This document shows, one piece after another, positions 42,036 to 50,378 of a stretch of DNA of 64,000 nucleotides. This DNA is from an uncultured Acetatifactor sp. (GTDB lineage: Bacteria > Bacillota > Clostridia > Lachnospirales > Lachnospiraceae): positions 2,375 to 66,374 of the forward strand of contig CAJUJN010000008.1 of assembly GCA_910586775.1 (NCBI GenBank), given 5' to 3'. The notes below the pieces were generated by a model. The model searched no databases, was not told the origin of the DNA, and worked only from the letters and a program-made list of their open reading frames with translations. Each line of letters starts with the position of its first letter. The stretch's first letter is position 1. The position numbers were made by a program, and so were the translations under genes.

Positions 42036-43940
42036 CTATTCGTTTGTATAATACTGCGCCTGGGCATGCCACAGCTCGTAATATTCCCCCTGTTCATCCC
42101 GCAGAAGCTCCTCATGGCTCCCCCGCTGCACCAGCCGTCCCTCATGGAACACCGCAATGTCATTGCAGAACCGGCAGGAGGAGAGCCTGTGGGAAATGTA
42201 AATGGCAGTCTTATCCTTGACCATGGCGTCAAATCCGGAATAAATCTCATATTCCGACAGGGGATCCAGACTGGCGGTAGGCTCGTCTAACAGCACAAAG
42301 GGCGCGTCCTTATACAGGGCCCTGGCAATGGCAATCTTCTGGGCCTCCCCGCCGGAGATCTCCACGCCGTCATCCGCAATGTCCTGATAGAGACAGGTAT
42401 TCAGCCCATTAGGCAGCTCCGCAAGGCGCTCTTTCAGCCCCGCCTGCTCAAGGCACTTCACTGCCCGTTCCCTGTCCACCTCCATGGACGATGCCACATT
42501 GTCCCCCAGAGGCAGGGAAAGCAGCCGAAAATCCTGAAACACCACAGAGAACAGCCGAATGTATTCCTCCTGCCTGAACTTGCGGATATCCACCCCGTTT
42601 AACAGGATTTCTCCCTCCTGGGGATCATACAGGCGGCACATGAGCTTGATCATTGTGGTTTTGCCGGAGCCGTTCATGCCCACGATGGCCATGCGCTCCC
42701 CAATGCGCAGCTTCATGGAAAGGTTTTTCAGCGCATAGGTTTCCGTTCCCGGATACCGGAAGGAAACATTGCGGAATTCAATTTCATATTGATTGTCAAA
42801 CCGTTTTTCCACCGGAAGCTTCCCTTTATACATCTCATCGCTGATACTCAACATCTCCAGTGTACTGCGCTCCCGCCTTGCCGTCAGCGCCAGTTCCCGG
42901 TACTGCTGTCCCATATTCTGAAGGCCTCCCACAATCTTTGTGACGGATTCCGCAAATTTGATGACACTGCCCACAGGAAATGCTCCCATCAGGGCATATG
43001 CGCCGGAAACCAGGTATCCCGTCAGAGACAGCAGGCTGCCTGTACTTCCCTCCAGAGCCCCAACCCTCCCGCTAAGTTTTTCCAGAACGGTGGCCCAGGG
43101 CATGACTTTTTCCGCCTCCCTGACATGATCCGAAGTGTACTTTTTCATCAGATTATAGCCGTCGTAGAGGTGGATATCCTTGATAAAATGGTACTCTCCG
43201 CTCATGCAGCGCCTCACCCAGTACCAGGAGAAGCAGTAATATTTCCGAAAGACTTCCTCCGGATAGGGAGACGTTGTCCGCAGAAGCCGTTCCTGATAGG
43301 CCGCGTTGGCCTTTGTCCTTGCGGCTGTCAGGAGCCACAGGAGGATTCCAAGGGCGGCAAGCCCCAGATACATCCACAGATTCCGGGAGATGATGATTAT
43401 TTTCAAAATGGGATATGCCACCACAAGGGAACAGCACAGATTCAAAATCCCTGACACAATGGAGTCAAATTTCCAGAACAGGTCATAAATGCCTGCTCCC
43501 CATCCGTGGGCCTTGTCGATGCGGTCCTGCATATCTTTCACATAAGGACTGTTTACCAGGGAATAATCCATGCTCTGGAACTTGGCGGCAAGGTTTCCGT
43601 CATATACTCTTGCGATATTCATCTTTCCCGGCTCAACGAATTCGTGCCACAGAACAGAAGACAGCACGGCTGCCAGTGTGGGCAGCACCAGAAGAAGAAT
43701 TACCGCTTTCATGATTTCCTCCATGGGCCTGGCCTCATACAGCATCTCCAGAATATCCGCTGACAGCACCACCGCCAGGGCACCTCCCACTGCGTCCAGA
43801 AGCAGCCGTATACAGTCCAGCAGATAGTATGTTTTATCGATCTTATATACATGTAATAACAAATCCCTGATGTTTTTTATATTTTCCCGAAATGGAAGTT
43901 TACTGGTCAGATCCTCCGGCCCGGAATGTTTTTCTGCCAT
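42036..43940 (-). CDS. ABC exporter half-transporter (membrane plus ATPase), second subunit
   Basis: 634 residues: a six-helix exporter membrane domain (to about 340), then the ATPase: Walker A IVGMNGSGKTTMIKLM, Q-loop VVFQDFRLL, signature VEISGGEAQKIAIARAL, Walker B FVLLDEPTASLDP, switch His YISHRLSS. The N-terminus is long and polar (EKHSGPEDLTSKLPFRENIK). Paired with the next gene upstream, probably as a heterodimer, as both lie in one transcript behind a LytTR/GHKL system. Likely cargo is a peptide or drug; inference from context. ATG 43940 has only a weak ribosome site. Confidence 0.92.
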   Translation of the reverse strand: MAEKHSGPEDLTSKLPFRENIKNIRDLLLHVYKIDKTYYLLDCIRLLLDAVGGALAVVLSADILEMLYEARPMEEIMKAVILLLVLPTLAAVLSSVLWHEFVEPGKMNIARVYDGNLAAKFQSMDYSLVNSPYVKDMQDRIDKAHGWGAGIYDLFWKFDSIVSGILNLCCSLVVAYPILKIIIISRNLWMYLGLAALGILLWLLTAARTKANAAYQERLLRTTSPYPEEVFRKYYCFSWYWVRRCMSGEYHFIKDIHLYDGYNLMKKYTSDHVREAEKVMPWATVLEKLSGRVGALEGSTGSLLSLTGYLVSGAYALMGAFPVGSVIKFAESVTKIVGGLQNMGQQYRELALTARRERSTLEMLSISDEMYKGKLPVEKRFDNQYEIEFRNVSFRYPGTETYALKNLSMKLRIGERMAIVGMNGSGKTTMIKLMCRLYDPQEGEILLNGVDIRKFRQEEYIRLFSVVFQDFRLLSLPLGDNVASSMEVDRERAVKCLEQAGLKERLAELPNGLNTCLYQDIADDGVEISGGEAQKIAIARALYKDAPFVLLDEPTASLDPLSEYEIYSGFDAMVKDKTAIYISHRLSSCRFCNDIAVFHEGRLVQRGSHEELLRDEQGEYYELWHAQAQYYTNE

Positions 43941-44086
43941 TTTATATACCCCGCTTTCCCTGTCAATGTCTTTCTTTTTATCTTCTTCATTTTGTTTCCC
44001 TTAAAACCAGATCCCTTCAGCTCCCCGCTTAAACCGCCGGAATGCCTTCTGCGCTGTCCCCGGAGTCGATATCGTATTATAACAGT

Positions 44087-45922
44087 TCAGACATCCCCTC
44101 TCGCGAAGTCAAAATTACTCTTTGAGCAATTTGTGCTCTGTGCATTCTGCGAGACATAATACCTGGACTGAATCTCAAACATATGGGCATAGCTTCCCCC
44201 CAGTTCCATCAGTTCCTCATGGGTGCCTTCCTCCGCCACCCTTCCGTTTTCCAGAAACAGAATCCTGTCGGAGAACCTGGTACTGGCCAGGCGGTGAGAA
44301 ATAAACAGGGATGTTCTTCCCCTGCTGATATTTACGTATTCCTGATAGATTTCGCTTTCTGCTATGGGATCCAGTGCCGCGGTTGGCTCATCCAGAATCA
44401 GGATATTTCCGTCCTTATAAATGGCTCGCGCCAGTAAAAAACGCTGCTGCTGCCCGCCGGATAATTCCACGCCGTCCTGAAACGCCACCTTTGTCATATA
44501 GGAATCCGAACGGATACCCTTCTCCCGGAACAGTTTCTCCAGGCCTGCTTTCCGCAGGGAATCCCATACTTTGGCCTCGTCCGTCTCTTCCGGTACTTTC
44601 ATGGAGAGATTGCTTCCCATGGGATAGGGAAAAACAGTCGCCTCCTGAAAGACCACGGAAAACAGACGATACAATGCCTTTTTGGGCACTGTGGAAATAT
44701 CCACGCCGTTAATCAGGATTTTCCCGCCGTCCGGCTCATACAGTCCGCAGAGCAGCTTTACCAGAGTCGTCTTGCCTGCGCCGTTCACCCCCAGAAGGGC
44801 AATCTTCTCCCCCGGACGTATTTTCAGGTTAAAATGATCATATACCTTCTGCTTTCCATAAGAGAAACTCACATCCTGAAATACAATCTCCGCAGGCTGT
44901 CTGTACAGCGCTTCCGGCACCTGGCCTTCCTGCTGAATGTCCGGCAGCTCCAGAAGACGCCGAAAGCAGGACGCATCCGCATTTGCCAGTTTCAGGTTGG
45001 AATACGTATTTACAATCCCTGTGACAAATCCGGAAAAACCGTTGATGGCGCCAAAGTACACAAGGAATCCGGCCACGGAAATCTCTCCCCGGAGACAGGA
45101 ATAAATCAGATAGCCGTATGCAAAGCCGTTCCGGAGCACATTCAGCAGAAACTGCATGCAGTCCACGGCAATCATCTTCCTGTTATGGCGCCGCTCCATC
45201 TTTACCCTTTCGCCGAATATTTTCTTACGCAATGTCATCAACCAGTCGTACATGGCAAAAATCCGCACATCCTTAGCCATTTCCGTATTCCGGAATGTCT
45301 GTTTCAGGTAATTGATTTCCCTGTCGGACTGGGCAAACTGCTCTCTGGCGGCAAGCTGCCAGAAATTTCTCAAACGGAGTATCCCGTAATTGACAAAAGA
45401 AAGCAGAAGCAGAACCGTCACAAGCCATGGCTTCAATATGCCCAGTACCGTGGAATACAGGAAGAAACATGCCACATTGACAATCAGGTCCTTGGGATAA
45501 GCCAGCATCCGGTAGCTGACAGCCCAGTCCCCGCCCTCCATGCTGTGGTAGGCACGTTTTATGATTTTCTGTTCATCGCCGTACTCCACATAGCGATAGA
45601 GGCATTTTGTCTCCCTTAACACGGCGTCGCTCTGCAGTATGGTCCGAAACCAGTTTTCCCCGAAATAAACCCGGTACGTCCCCCAGTTCAGCAGCACATT
45701 GCACAGCAGCACCCCAAGCCCGGCCAGGCCGATCAGCCCAAGTCCGCGGAACAGATCCCCGCCCTCCACCGCGCTTACCACAATTCCCGGCATCAGGATT
45801 CCGAAAAACGGAAGGATGATTCTGCCCAGTACCTCAATGCCATGGTAAACCGCTGTTTTGGGAATCTCCCGATAGAGATAGCGGTAAAAATACAGTATGT
45901 TCGACAAAATGGAATATTTCAT
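44087..45922 (-). CDS. ABC exporter half-transporter (membrane plus ATPase), first subunit
   Basis: 611 residues: exporter membrane domain, then Walker A LLGVNGAGKTTLVKLLCG, Q-loop VVFQEATVF, signature VELSGGQQQRFLLARAI, Walker B ILILDEPTAALDP, switch His FISHRLAS. Both catalytic motifs are canonical. Its downstream neighbour starts 146 bases later. ATG 45922 follows AAAGGAGTTCGGG. An intrinsic terminator separates it from the LytTR/kinase genes upstream, so it likely has its own promoter. Its counterpart at the other locus is the gene at 61060-63054. Confidence 0.92.
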   Translation of the reverse strand: MKYSILSNILYFYRYLYREIPKTAVYHGIEVLGRIILPFFGILMPGIVVSAVEGGDLFRGLGLIGLAGLGVLLCNVLLNWGTYRVYFGENWFRTILQSDAVLRETKCLYRYVEYGDEQKIIKRAYHSMEGGDWAVSYRMLAYPKDLIVNVACFFLYSTVLGILKPWLVTVLLLLSFVNYGILRLRNFWQLAAREQFAQSDREINYLKQTFRNTEMAKDVRIFAMYDWLMTLRKKIFGERVKMERRHNRKMIAVDCMQFLLNVLRNGFAYGYLIYSCLRGEISVAGFLVYFGAINGFSGFVTGIVNTYSNLKLANADASCFRRLLELPDIQQEGQVPEALYRQPAEIVFQDVSFSYGKQKVYDHFNLKIRPGEKIALLGVNGAGKTTLVKLLCGLYEPDGGKILINGVDISTVPKKALYRLFSVVFQEATVFPYPMGSNLSMKVPEETDEAKVWDSLRKAGLEKLFREKGIRSDSYMTKVAFQDGVELSGGQQQRFLLARAIYKDGNILILDEPTAALDPIAESEIYQEYVNISRGRTSLFISHRLASTRFSDRILFLENGRVAEEGTHEELMELGGSYAHMFEIQSRYYVSQNAQSTNCSKSNFDFARGDV

Positions 45923-46046
45923 CCCGAACTCCTTTCCCGGCAGATTCTAATGTGTTTTTAGAGCGGGAATGCATTTTCAGACACGCTCTATGGTTCCAGG
46001 TTTACGGCCCCCTCTGCCTCTGTCTCAAATGGTAACCCATATGCGC

Positions 46047-46080
46047 AAAAAAAGAACCGATTCTGCACGAATGGTTCTTT
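46047..46080 (-). terminator. Intrinsic terminator after the LytTR/GHKL genes
   Basis: Inverted repeat AGAACC/GGTTCT (46053-46058 and 46073-46078), extended inward by ATTC/GAAT, followed on the minus strand by seven T. TTCTGCACGA is also directly repeated at 46061 and 46081 (20-base period). Confidence 0.75.
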
Positions 46081-46109
46081 TTCTGCACGAGCGGCGGTTG
46101 CCTGGCCCA

Positions 46110-46829
46110 TTACAGCGGAATCAGAATCTCCGTGGCAAACACATCCCCTTCATCCTCACGGGTCCGATATCCCTGATATTTTCTGATCACCTTATCAATC
46201 CGCTACAGCCCAAAGCCATGGCTGTCCAAAGGCTTTGTGGAAAGATAGCGCCCGCCCTGCCTTCGGTAGGAACCGTCCGCCGCATTCATCACATAGACGT
46301 AAAGGTTCTCCTTGGCCCTGGCTATATACAAACGGATAAAACGCCGCTCCCGGGGCACCTTCAGACAGGCTTCCATGGCATTGTCCAACAGATTCCCGAT
46401 CATCACGCTCAAGTCCACATCCGATACAGGAATCCTGGCGGGCACCTCCGCCGTAACATCCACTCGGATATCCTTCGCCCTGATGATGGACAGTTTGCTG
46501 TTCAAAATGGCGTCAAGCATAGAGTTTCCGGTCCGCAGTGCAATATCTATCGTATTATAGTCTTCCGTCAGCTCCTGAAGGTAATTCTGCAGCTGCTGCG
46601 TCTCTCCCATCTCCAGATAGGCCTGCATGGTCTGGAGATGATTCTTGAAATCATGGCGCCATCCCCTGGTCTGGCGGTAGAGATTGTCCACTTCCCTGCA
46701 ATGCTTCTCGGTCAGGTCATTCTGGTACCGGGCAATCTGCTGTTCCACACAGCGGCGGATATAAAGGCGGATTCCCATAATCCCTGCAGGCACAGCCAAT
46801 ATGATAACAATCACGATCAACCAATTCAT
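46110..46829 (-). pseudogene. GHKL sensor kinase gene with in-frame amber codon in the ATP-binding domain
   Basis: The protein begins MNWLIVIVIILAVPAGIMGI (one membrane helix). A coiled region precedes the phospho-His motif YRQTRGWRHDFKNHLQTMQA, and the N-box is MIGNLLDNAMEACL. The frame stops at TAG 46203-46205 directly after the G-box SHGFGL. In the same frame after the TAG comes RIDKVIRKYQGYRTREDEGD, then VFATEILIPL and TAA at 46110, exactly the missing end of a GHKL kinase. The amber thus cuts a 239-codon gene to 208 residues and removes the last strands of the ATP-binding fold. Most likely inactivated by one base change (AAG or CAG to TAG); suppression or readthrough is not excluded. It follows its LytTR partner. 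Confidence 0.75.
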
Positions 46830-46867
46830 ACCGCCTCCACACCCCTTAACCACCTGTCCGGAACAGC

Positions 46868-46939
46868 TTCCGATTATCCCTTCAGCCGCCTGCTTGGAAC
46901 AGTTTCCGATTATCCCTTCAGCCGCCTCTCCGGAACAGC
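46868..46939. repeat. 36-bp tandem duplication across the LytTR gene's stop codon
   Basis: Two 36-bp units (46868-46903, 46904-46939), plus a partial third to about 46850. Each contains TTCCGATTATCCCTTCAGCC. Read in the regulator's frame, each unit gives RKLF, four further residues and a stop, so two spare in-frame stops trail the true one at 46918. Confidence 0.85.
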
Positions 46940-47634
46940 TTCATAAACGCCTCGTTTACCGCCCCGTACATCCTGCGGCTCACCGGCACGATCCCCCCGT
47001 TATCCATCAGGATATCCTGCTTCCCGATTTTGGCTATTCTGCGCAGGTTCACCAGATAGGAACGATGGCAGAACAGGAAATCTCCATGACCCTCCAGGCG
47101 CTGCGCCGCCTCCCTGATCCCAAGCTTCAGGGAAAGCGTCTCCGTCAGGCACACCAGTTCACAGTAATGTCCCACAGCCTCCCCGTACAGAATCCCTTCC
47201 GCGTCTGTTTTGATCAGCCCTTCCTCTGTGGGAAGCAGAATGCTCCTGGTATCCTCCGCTTTCCTTGCCACACATTTTTCCAGACATTCCCACACTTTTT
47301 CCCGCTTAATGGGTTTCAGCAGATAGTGGAGCGCCTCCACCTCAAAACCCTCCTGCATGTAGTCCGCAACCCCGGTGGTAAAGATAATGTTCACGTTCTT
47401 TCCCTTTTCCCGCAGCTTCTTCGCCAGGCTGACACCGTCCATTCCGTCCATGCAGATATCAAGAAAAAGCACGTCGAACCGCTGCTCCCCGCACCATGCA
47501 AAGTAAAAAGCATCGCTGCTGTGAAAAGTTTCCACTTCCGCGTCCGCCATTTTTTGTTTTTTCCACTCTTCGATATATTTCACCAGGATATCCCGGTGTA
47601 CCCGTTCGTCATCCACCACCGCAATACTCAGCAT
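46918..47634 (-). CDS. LytTR-family response regulator
   Basis: 238 residues. Receiver: LSIAVVDDERVHRDILVKY, DVLFLDICMDGMDGV (phospho-Asp), IFTTGVADY and HYLLKPI. The LytTR DNA-binding domain: AVGHYCELVCLTETLSLKLG, LEGHGDFLFCHRSYLVNL, and VPVSRRMYGAVNEAFMKLF. Agr/ComE-type regulators respond to peptide signals through GHKL kinases, and the kinase gene follows here (though it is amber-broken). Its 3' end lies in the 36-bp tandem repeat. It lies 82 bases after feoB; ATG 47634 follows GGAGATGAGAAAAT. Confidence 0.93.
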   Translation of the reverse strand: MLSIAVVDDERVHRDILVKYIEEWKKQKMADAEVETFHSSDAFYFAWCGEQRFDVLFLDICMDGMDGVSLAKKLREKGKNVNIIFTTGVADYMQEGFEVEALHYLLKPIKREKVWECLEKCVARKAEDTRSILLPTEEGLIKTDAEGILYGEAVGHYCELVCLTETLSLKLGIREAAQRLEGHGDFLFCHRSYLVNLRRIAKIGKQDILMDNGGIVPVSRRMYGAVNEAFMKLFRRGG

Positions 47635-47716
47635 ATTTTCTCATCTCCCTGTTATGAAAGAATAATACACATCCGGCTATTTGACAACCGTTTTCTGGCA
47701 GCAGGAAAAACGGAAC

Positions 47717-49738
47717 TCACCCCACAAACAGACTCCCCACCTGGAACACCAGCGTCGACACCGCCCAGGCCAGAACAATCTGAAACACCATCATCTTCAA
47801 AGTAAATTTCCAGGAACCGCTCTCCTTCTTTATCGTGGCCACCGTCGCCACACAGGGTACATACAGCAGGCAGAACAACATCAGGCAGTAAGCATTCAGC
47901 GGCCCGAAGCCCGGGTTCAGCTGATGGATATTCTCCACAATGGCAGCCATGCCCGCTTCGGAATTGGCATTCGCTACGCCGAAGAGCACCGCGAAGCTGG
48001 ACACTACCACTTCCTTGGCCGAGATTCCGGACAGCAGCGCCACGCCGATCTGCCACATGCCAAGTCCCGCCGGAGCCAGCAAAGGCACAAGCAGACGGCC
48101 CAGTCCCGCACCGAAGCTCTCAGCCGGGTCTTCCACCATACCGCCGAATCCGAAATTCAGTACAAACCATATCACGATAGAAGCGATGAAAATGGTCGTT
48201 CCCGCCTTTGTGAGATAATCCTTGAGCTTATTCCATACGTAAATACGTATCGTTCTGGCATTCGGCCGCTTATACTCCGGCAGTTCTATCAGAAGCGAAT
48301 CGTTTATCTTTCCTTTCTCCAGCCTGTTTATCACAAGCGCCGCCAGTATGGCGATAATCATCCCCACCACATACATGGAAAACGCCGCCAGAGCCGCACA
48401 GTCCGGGAAAAACATATCGGAAAACAGCACATAGACCGGCAGCCTGGCAGAACAGGACATAAATGGCGTCACCAGCATGGTCTTTCGCCTGTCATGCTCC
48501 GTCTCCAGCGCCCTGGTGGCCATAATGGCAGGCACCGTACAGCCGAAACCCAGGATCATGGGCAGAAAGGCTTTGCCGGACAGCCCTACCTTTCCCATGA
48601 CGGAATCCATCACGTAAGCCACCCTTGCCATATAGCCGCTGTCCTCCAGCACTGCCAACGCCAGGAAAAGGATGAAAATATTGGGAATAAAGGTCAGGAT
48701 TCCTCCCACTCCCGCTATGATTCCCTCCACAATCAGGGACTGGAGCCACCCCATAGTCCCAAGCTCCTCCAGAACCGCGGCAGCGGTACCGGAAAAGATA
48801 TCCAGCCCTGCCTCAAACACTCCCTTAAGCGCATCGCCCACCGTAAAGGTCAGGAAAAATACCAGGCACATAATCAGCAGAAACAGCGGAATCCCCCACA
48901 CCGGATGGGTCAGCAGTCTGTCGATTTTGTCCGTGGATGCTGTTTTTTTATTTTTATGAAAAAGGGTTTCCTTCACTACCTTTTCAATATAGGCGTATTT
49001 GCTCTGTATGATTTCCTTCTCATAGCTCCTGTCCGCCACATGGGCGACGGACATGGGATGCTCCTTCTTAACCTCCTCGTCATCCTCCAGTATCTTGATG
49101 GCATGCCACCTGGCGGAAGAATGATCCGGATAACTTTCCTGCATCATGCCTTCCAGTGTCTGGATCTTTTCCTCGATCTGAGGCGGATAATCCAGGATAT
49201 AGTCCTCCATCCCCTCCTCGCAGTGATGGATTACAGCATGCAACAGGATATCAAGGCCGGTGCGTCTGGCCGCCGATACGGGCACTATCGGTATATCTCC
49301 CAGCATTTCAGGCAGACGGTGCAGGTCAATCTCCATGCCCCGCTCCTTAACAACATCCATCATGTTCAGAGCCAGCACAATGGGTTTGCCCAACTCCAAA
49401 AGCTGCAGCGTCAGGTACAGATTCCGCTCCAGGGAAGAGGCATCCACCACATTGATGATGGCATCTATATCATCATCCATGGCGCACTGTCTTGTGACTT
49501 TTTCCTCAATGGTATAGCAGGTCAGAGAATAGATGCCGGGCGTATCGACAATCGTAATCCGGGTATCCTCATAGCTGGTTTCTCCCTCCATGCGCTCCAC
49601 GGTAACTCCGGGCCAGTTTGCCACCTTCAGCCTGGAACCCGTAAGCGCATTGAAAAGCGTAGTCTTGCCGCAGTTCGGATTGCCGATACATGCTACATTG
49701 ATATGCTTTTTTCCGTTGTCATTTGTATGATGTGTCAC
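47717..49738 (-). CDS. feoB: Ferrous iron transporter B
   Basis: 673 residues from the GTG at 49738, the main Fe2+ uptake permease. The N-terminal G-protein domain shows CIGNPNCGKTTLFNALTG (G1), TVERMEGETSYEDTRITIVDTPGIYSLT (G2/G3, split here) and ALNMMD (G4). The membrane domain has the Gate motifs (FLPMILGFGCTVPAIMATRAL; CSARLPVYVLF). I choose GTG 49738 because GGGGAGG lies 10 bases upstream and the G-domain follows at once. A longer open frame runs to 49969 but overlaps the feoA repeats and encodes basic repetitive residues, so I treat it as incidental. feoA overlaps by 20 bases. Confidence 0.95.
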   Translation of the reverse strand: MTHHTNDNGKKHINVACIGNPNCGKTTLFNALTGSRLKVANWPGVTVERMEGETSYEDTRITIVDTPGIYSLTCYTIEEKVTRQCAMDDDIDAIINVVDASSLERNLYLTLQLLELGKPIVLALNMMDVVKERGMEIDLHRLPEMLGDIPIVPVSAARRTGLDILLHAVIHHCEEGMEDYILDYPPQIEEKIQTLEGMMQESYPDHSSARWHAIKILEDDEEVKKEHPMSVAHVADRSYEKEIIQSKYAYIEKVVKETLFHKNKKTASTDKIDRLLTHPVWGIPLFLLIMCLVFFLTFTVGDALKGVFEAGLDIFSGTAAAVLEELGTMGWLQSLIVEGIIAGVGGILTFIPNIFILFLALAVLEDSGYMARVAYVMDSVMGKVGLSGKAFLPMILGFGCTVPAIMATRALETEHDRRKTMLVTPFMSCSARLPVYVLFSDMFFPDCAALAAFSMYVVGMIIAILAALVINRLEKGKINDSLLIELPEYKRPNARTIRIYVWNKLKDYLTKAGTTIFIASIVIWFVLNFGFGGMVEDPAESFGAGLGRLLVPLLAPAGLGMWQIGVALLSGISAKEVVVSSFAVLFGVANANSEAGMAAIVENIHQLNPGFGPLNAYCLMLFCLLYVPCVATVATIKKESGSWKFTLKMMVFQIVLAWAVSTLVFQVGSLFVG

Positions 49739-50183
49739 TGTTTTGCAGCCTCCCCTCCCCTTTTGCTCCGGCTTCCTGCCCCTTCTGCTGAAAAGTGCCG
49801 TCTTTGGAACTCCGTTCTGCCTTCGGTTCAATGCCGTCTCCGGAAGCCCGTTCTTCTTTCGGCGCAATGCCGTCTTTGGAACTCTGTTCTGCTTTCGGCG
49901 CAATGCTGTCTCCGGCTTTCTCCTTTCCAAAAGCAGAAACGTGGGAAGTGTCCGTCCCGTCCGCGGCATCGCTGATCTCTATACTGGAAGAGATATGCTT
50001 CCCCAGCGCCAGGCGGGTTCCCCTGACCTGGATAATCAGCGCTCCCTTCTTCTTCCTGTTCAGTACGTTTATGACCGTTCCGTCATTTAATCCCAGAGCC
50101 TGTAGCCGCCTGGTGATGGCCGGCTCCACATACAGCCCCTCTATACAGTAGCTGCCGCCCTTCTGCGCTTCATACAGTGTCAT
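49719..50183 (-). CDS. feoA: Ferrous iron transport protein A with repetitive C-terminal tail
   Basis: 154 residues. The first 75 are a normal FeoA SH3-like domain (TLYEAQKGGSYCIEGLYVEP, ITRRLQALGLNDGTVINVL, GTRLALGKHISSSIEI). The rest is a tail absent from ordinary FeoA, containing three 12-residue repeats such as IAPKEERASGDG and IEPKAERSSKDG. FeoA regulates FeoB at the membrane. ATG 50183 follows AAGAAAAGAG at 9 bases. The tail covers the feoB ribosome site and overlaps its start, so translation is coupled. Confidence 0.92.
   Translation of the reverse strand: MTLYEAQKGGSYCIEGLYVEPAITRRLQALGLNDGTVINVLNRKKKGALIIQVRGTRLALGKHISSSIEISDAADGTDTSHVSAFGKEKAGDSIAPKAEQSSKDGIAPKEERASGDGIEPKAERSSKDGTFQQKGQEAGAKGEGRLQNSDTSYK
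49797..49904. repeat. Three 36-bp tandem repeats in the feoA 3' half
   Basis: Units at 49797-49832, 49833-49868 and 49869-49904 plus a partial fourth. Each starts GCCGTCT on the plus strand and ends GGCGCAAT or GGTTCAAT. They encode the 12-residue repeats of the FeoA tail. Confidence 0.9.
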
Positions 50184-50378
50184 AAATATCAACTCTTTTC
50201 TTCCGTTAATTTATTAATTTATACTTGCGACCGGAAACATTTGCCGGCAGAAGGAAATATCTTAAAATAATCTGCACAAGCTTACGGAGAACTCCACAGT
50301 CCCTATCATGTTTTAATAAAAGCACATAGTACAGATTTTATTTCGCGACAATTCCTAAATGTATAAGGATCAATGCAC

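Noticed and set aside
13351..46205. Genome-wide reassignment of TAG
   Set aside because: TAG ends other intact genes here (for example the methyltransferase at 5280-5282), and both amber-interrupted genes look like ordinary nonsense mutations. No pyl or suppressor gene is in the window.
49739..49969. FeoB start at 49969 with basic repeat extension
   Set aside because: The frame crosses the feoA repeats, no ribosome site fits, and a GTG with GGGGAGG at 49738 starts the normal FeoB domain. Kept only as an alternative in the findings.
47681..49975. 764-codon open frame on the plus strand
   Set aside because: Exact shadow of feoB on the opposite strand; composition (His, Arg, Gln) and lack of motifs mark it as non-coding.
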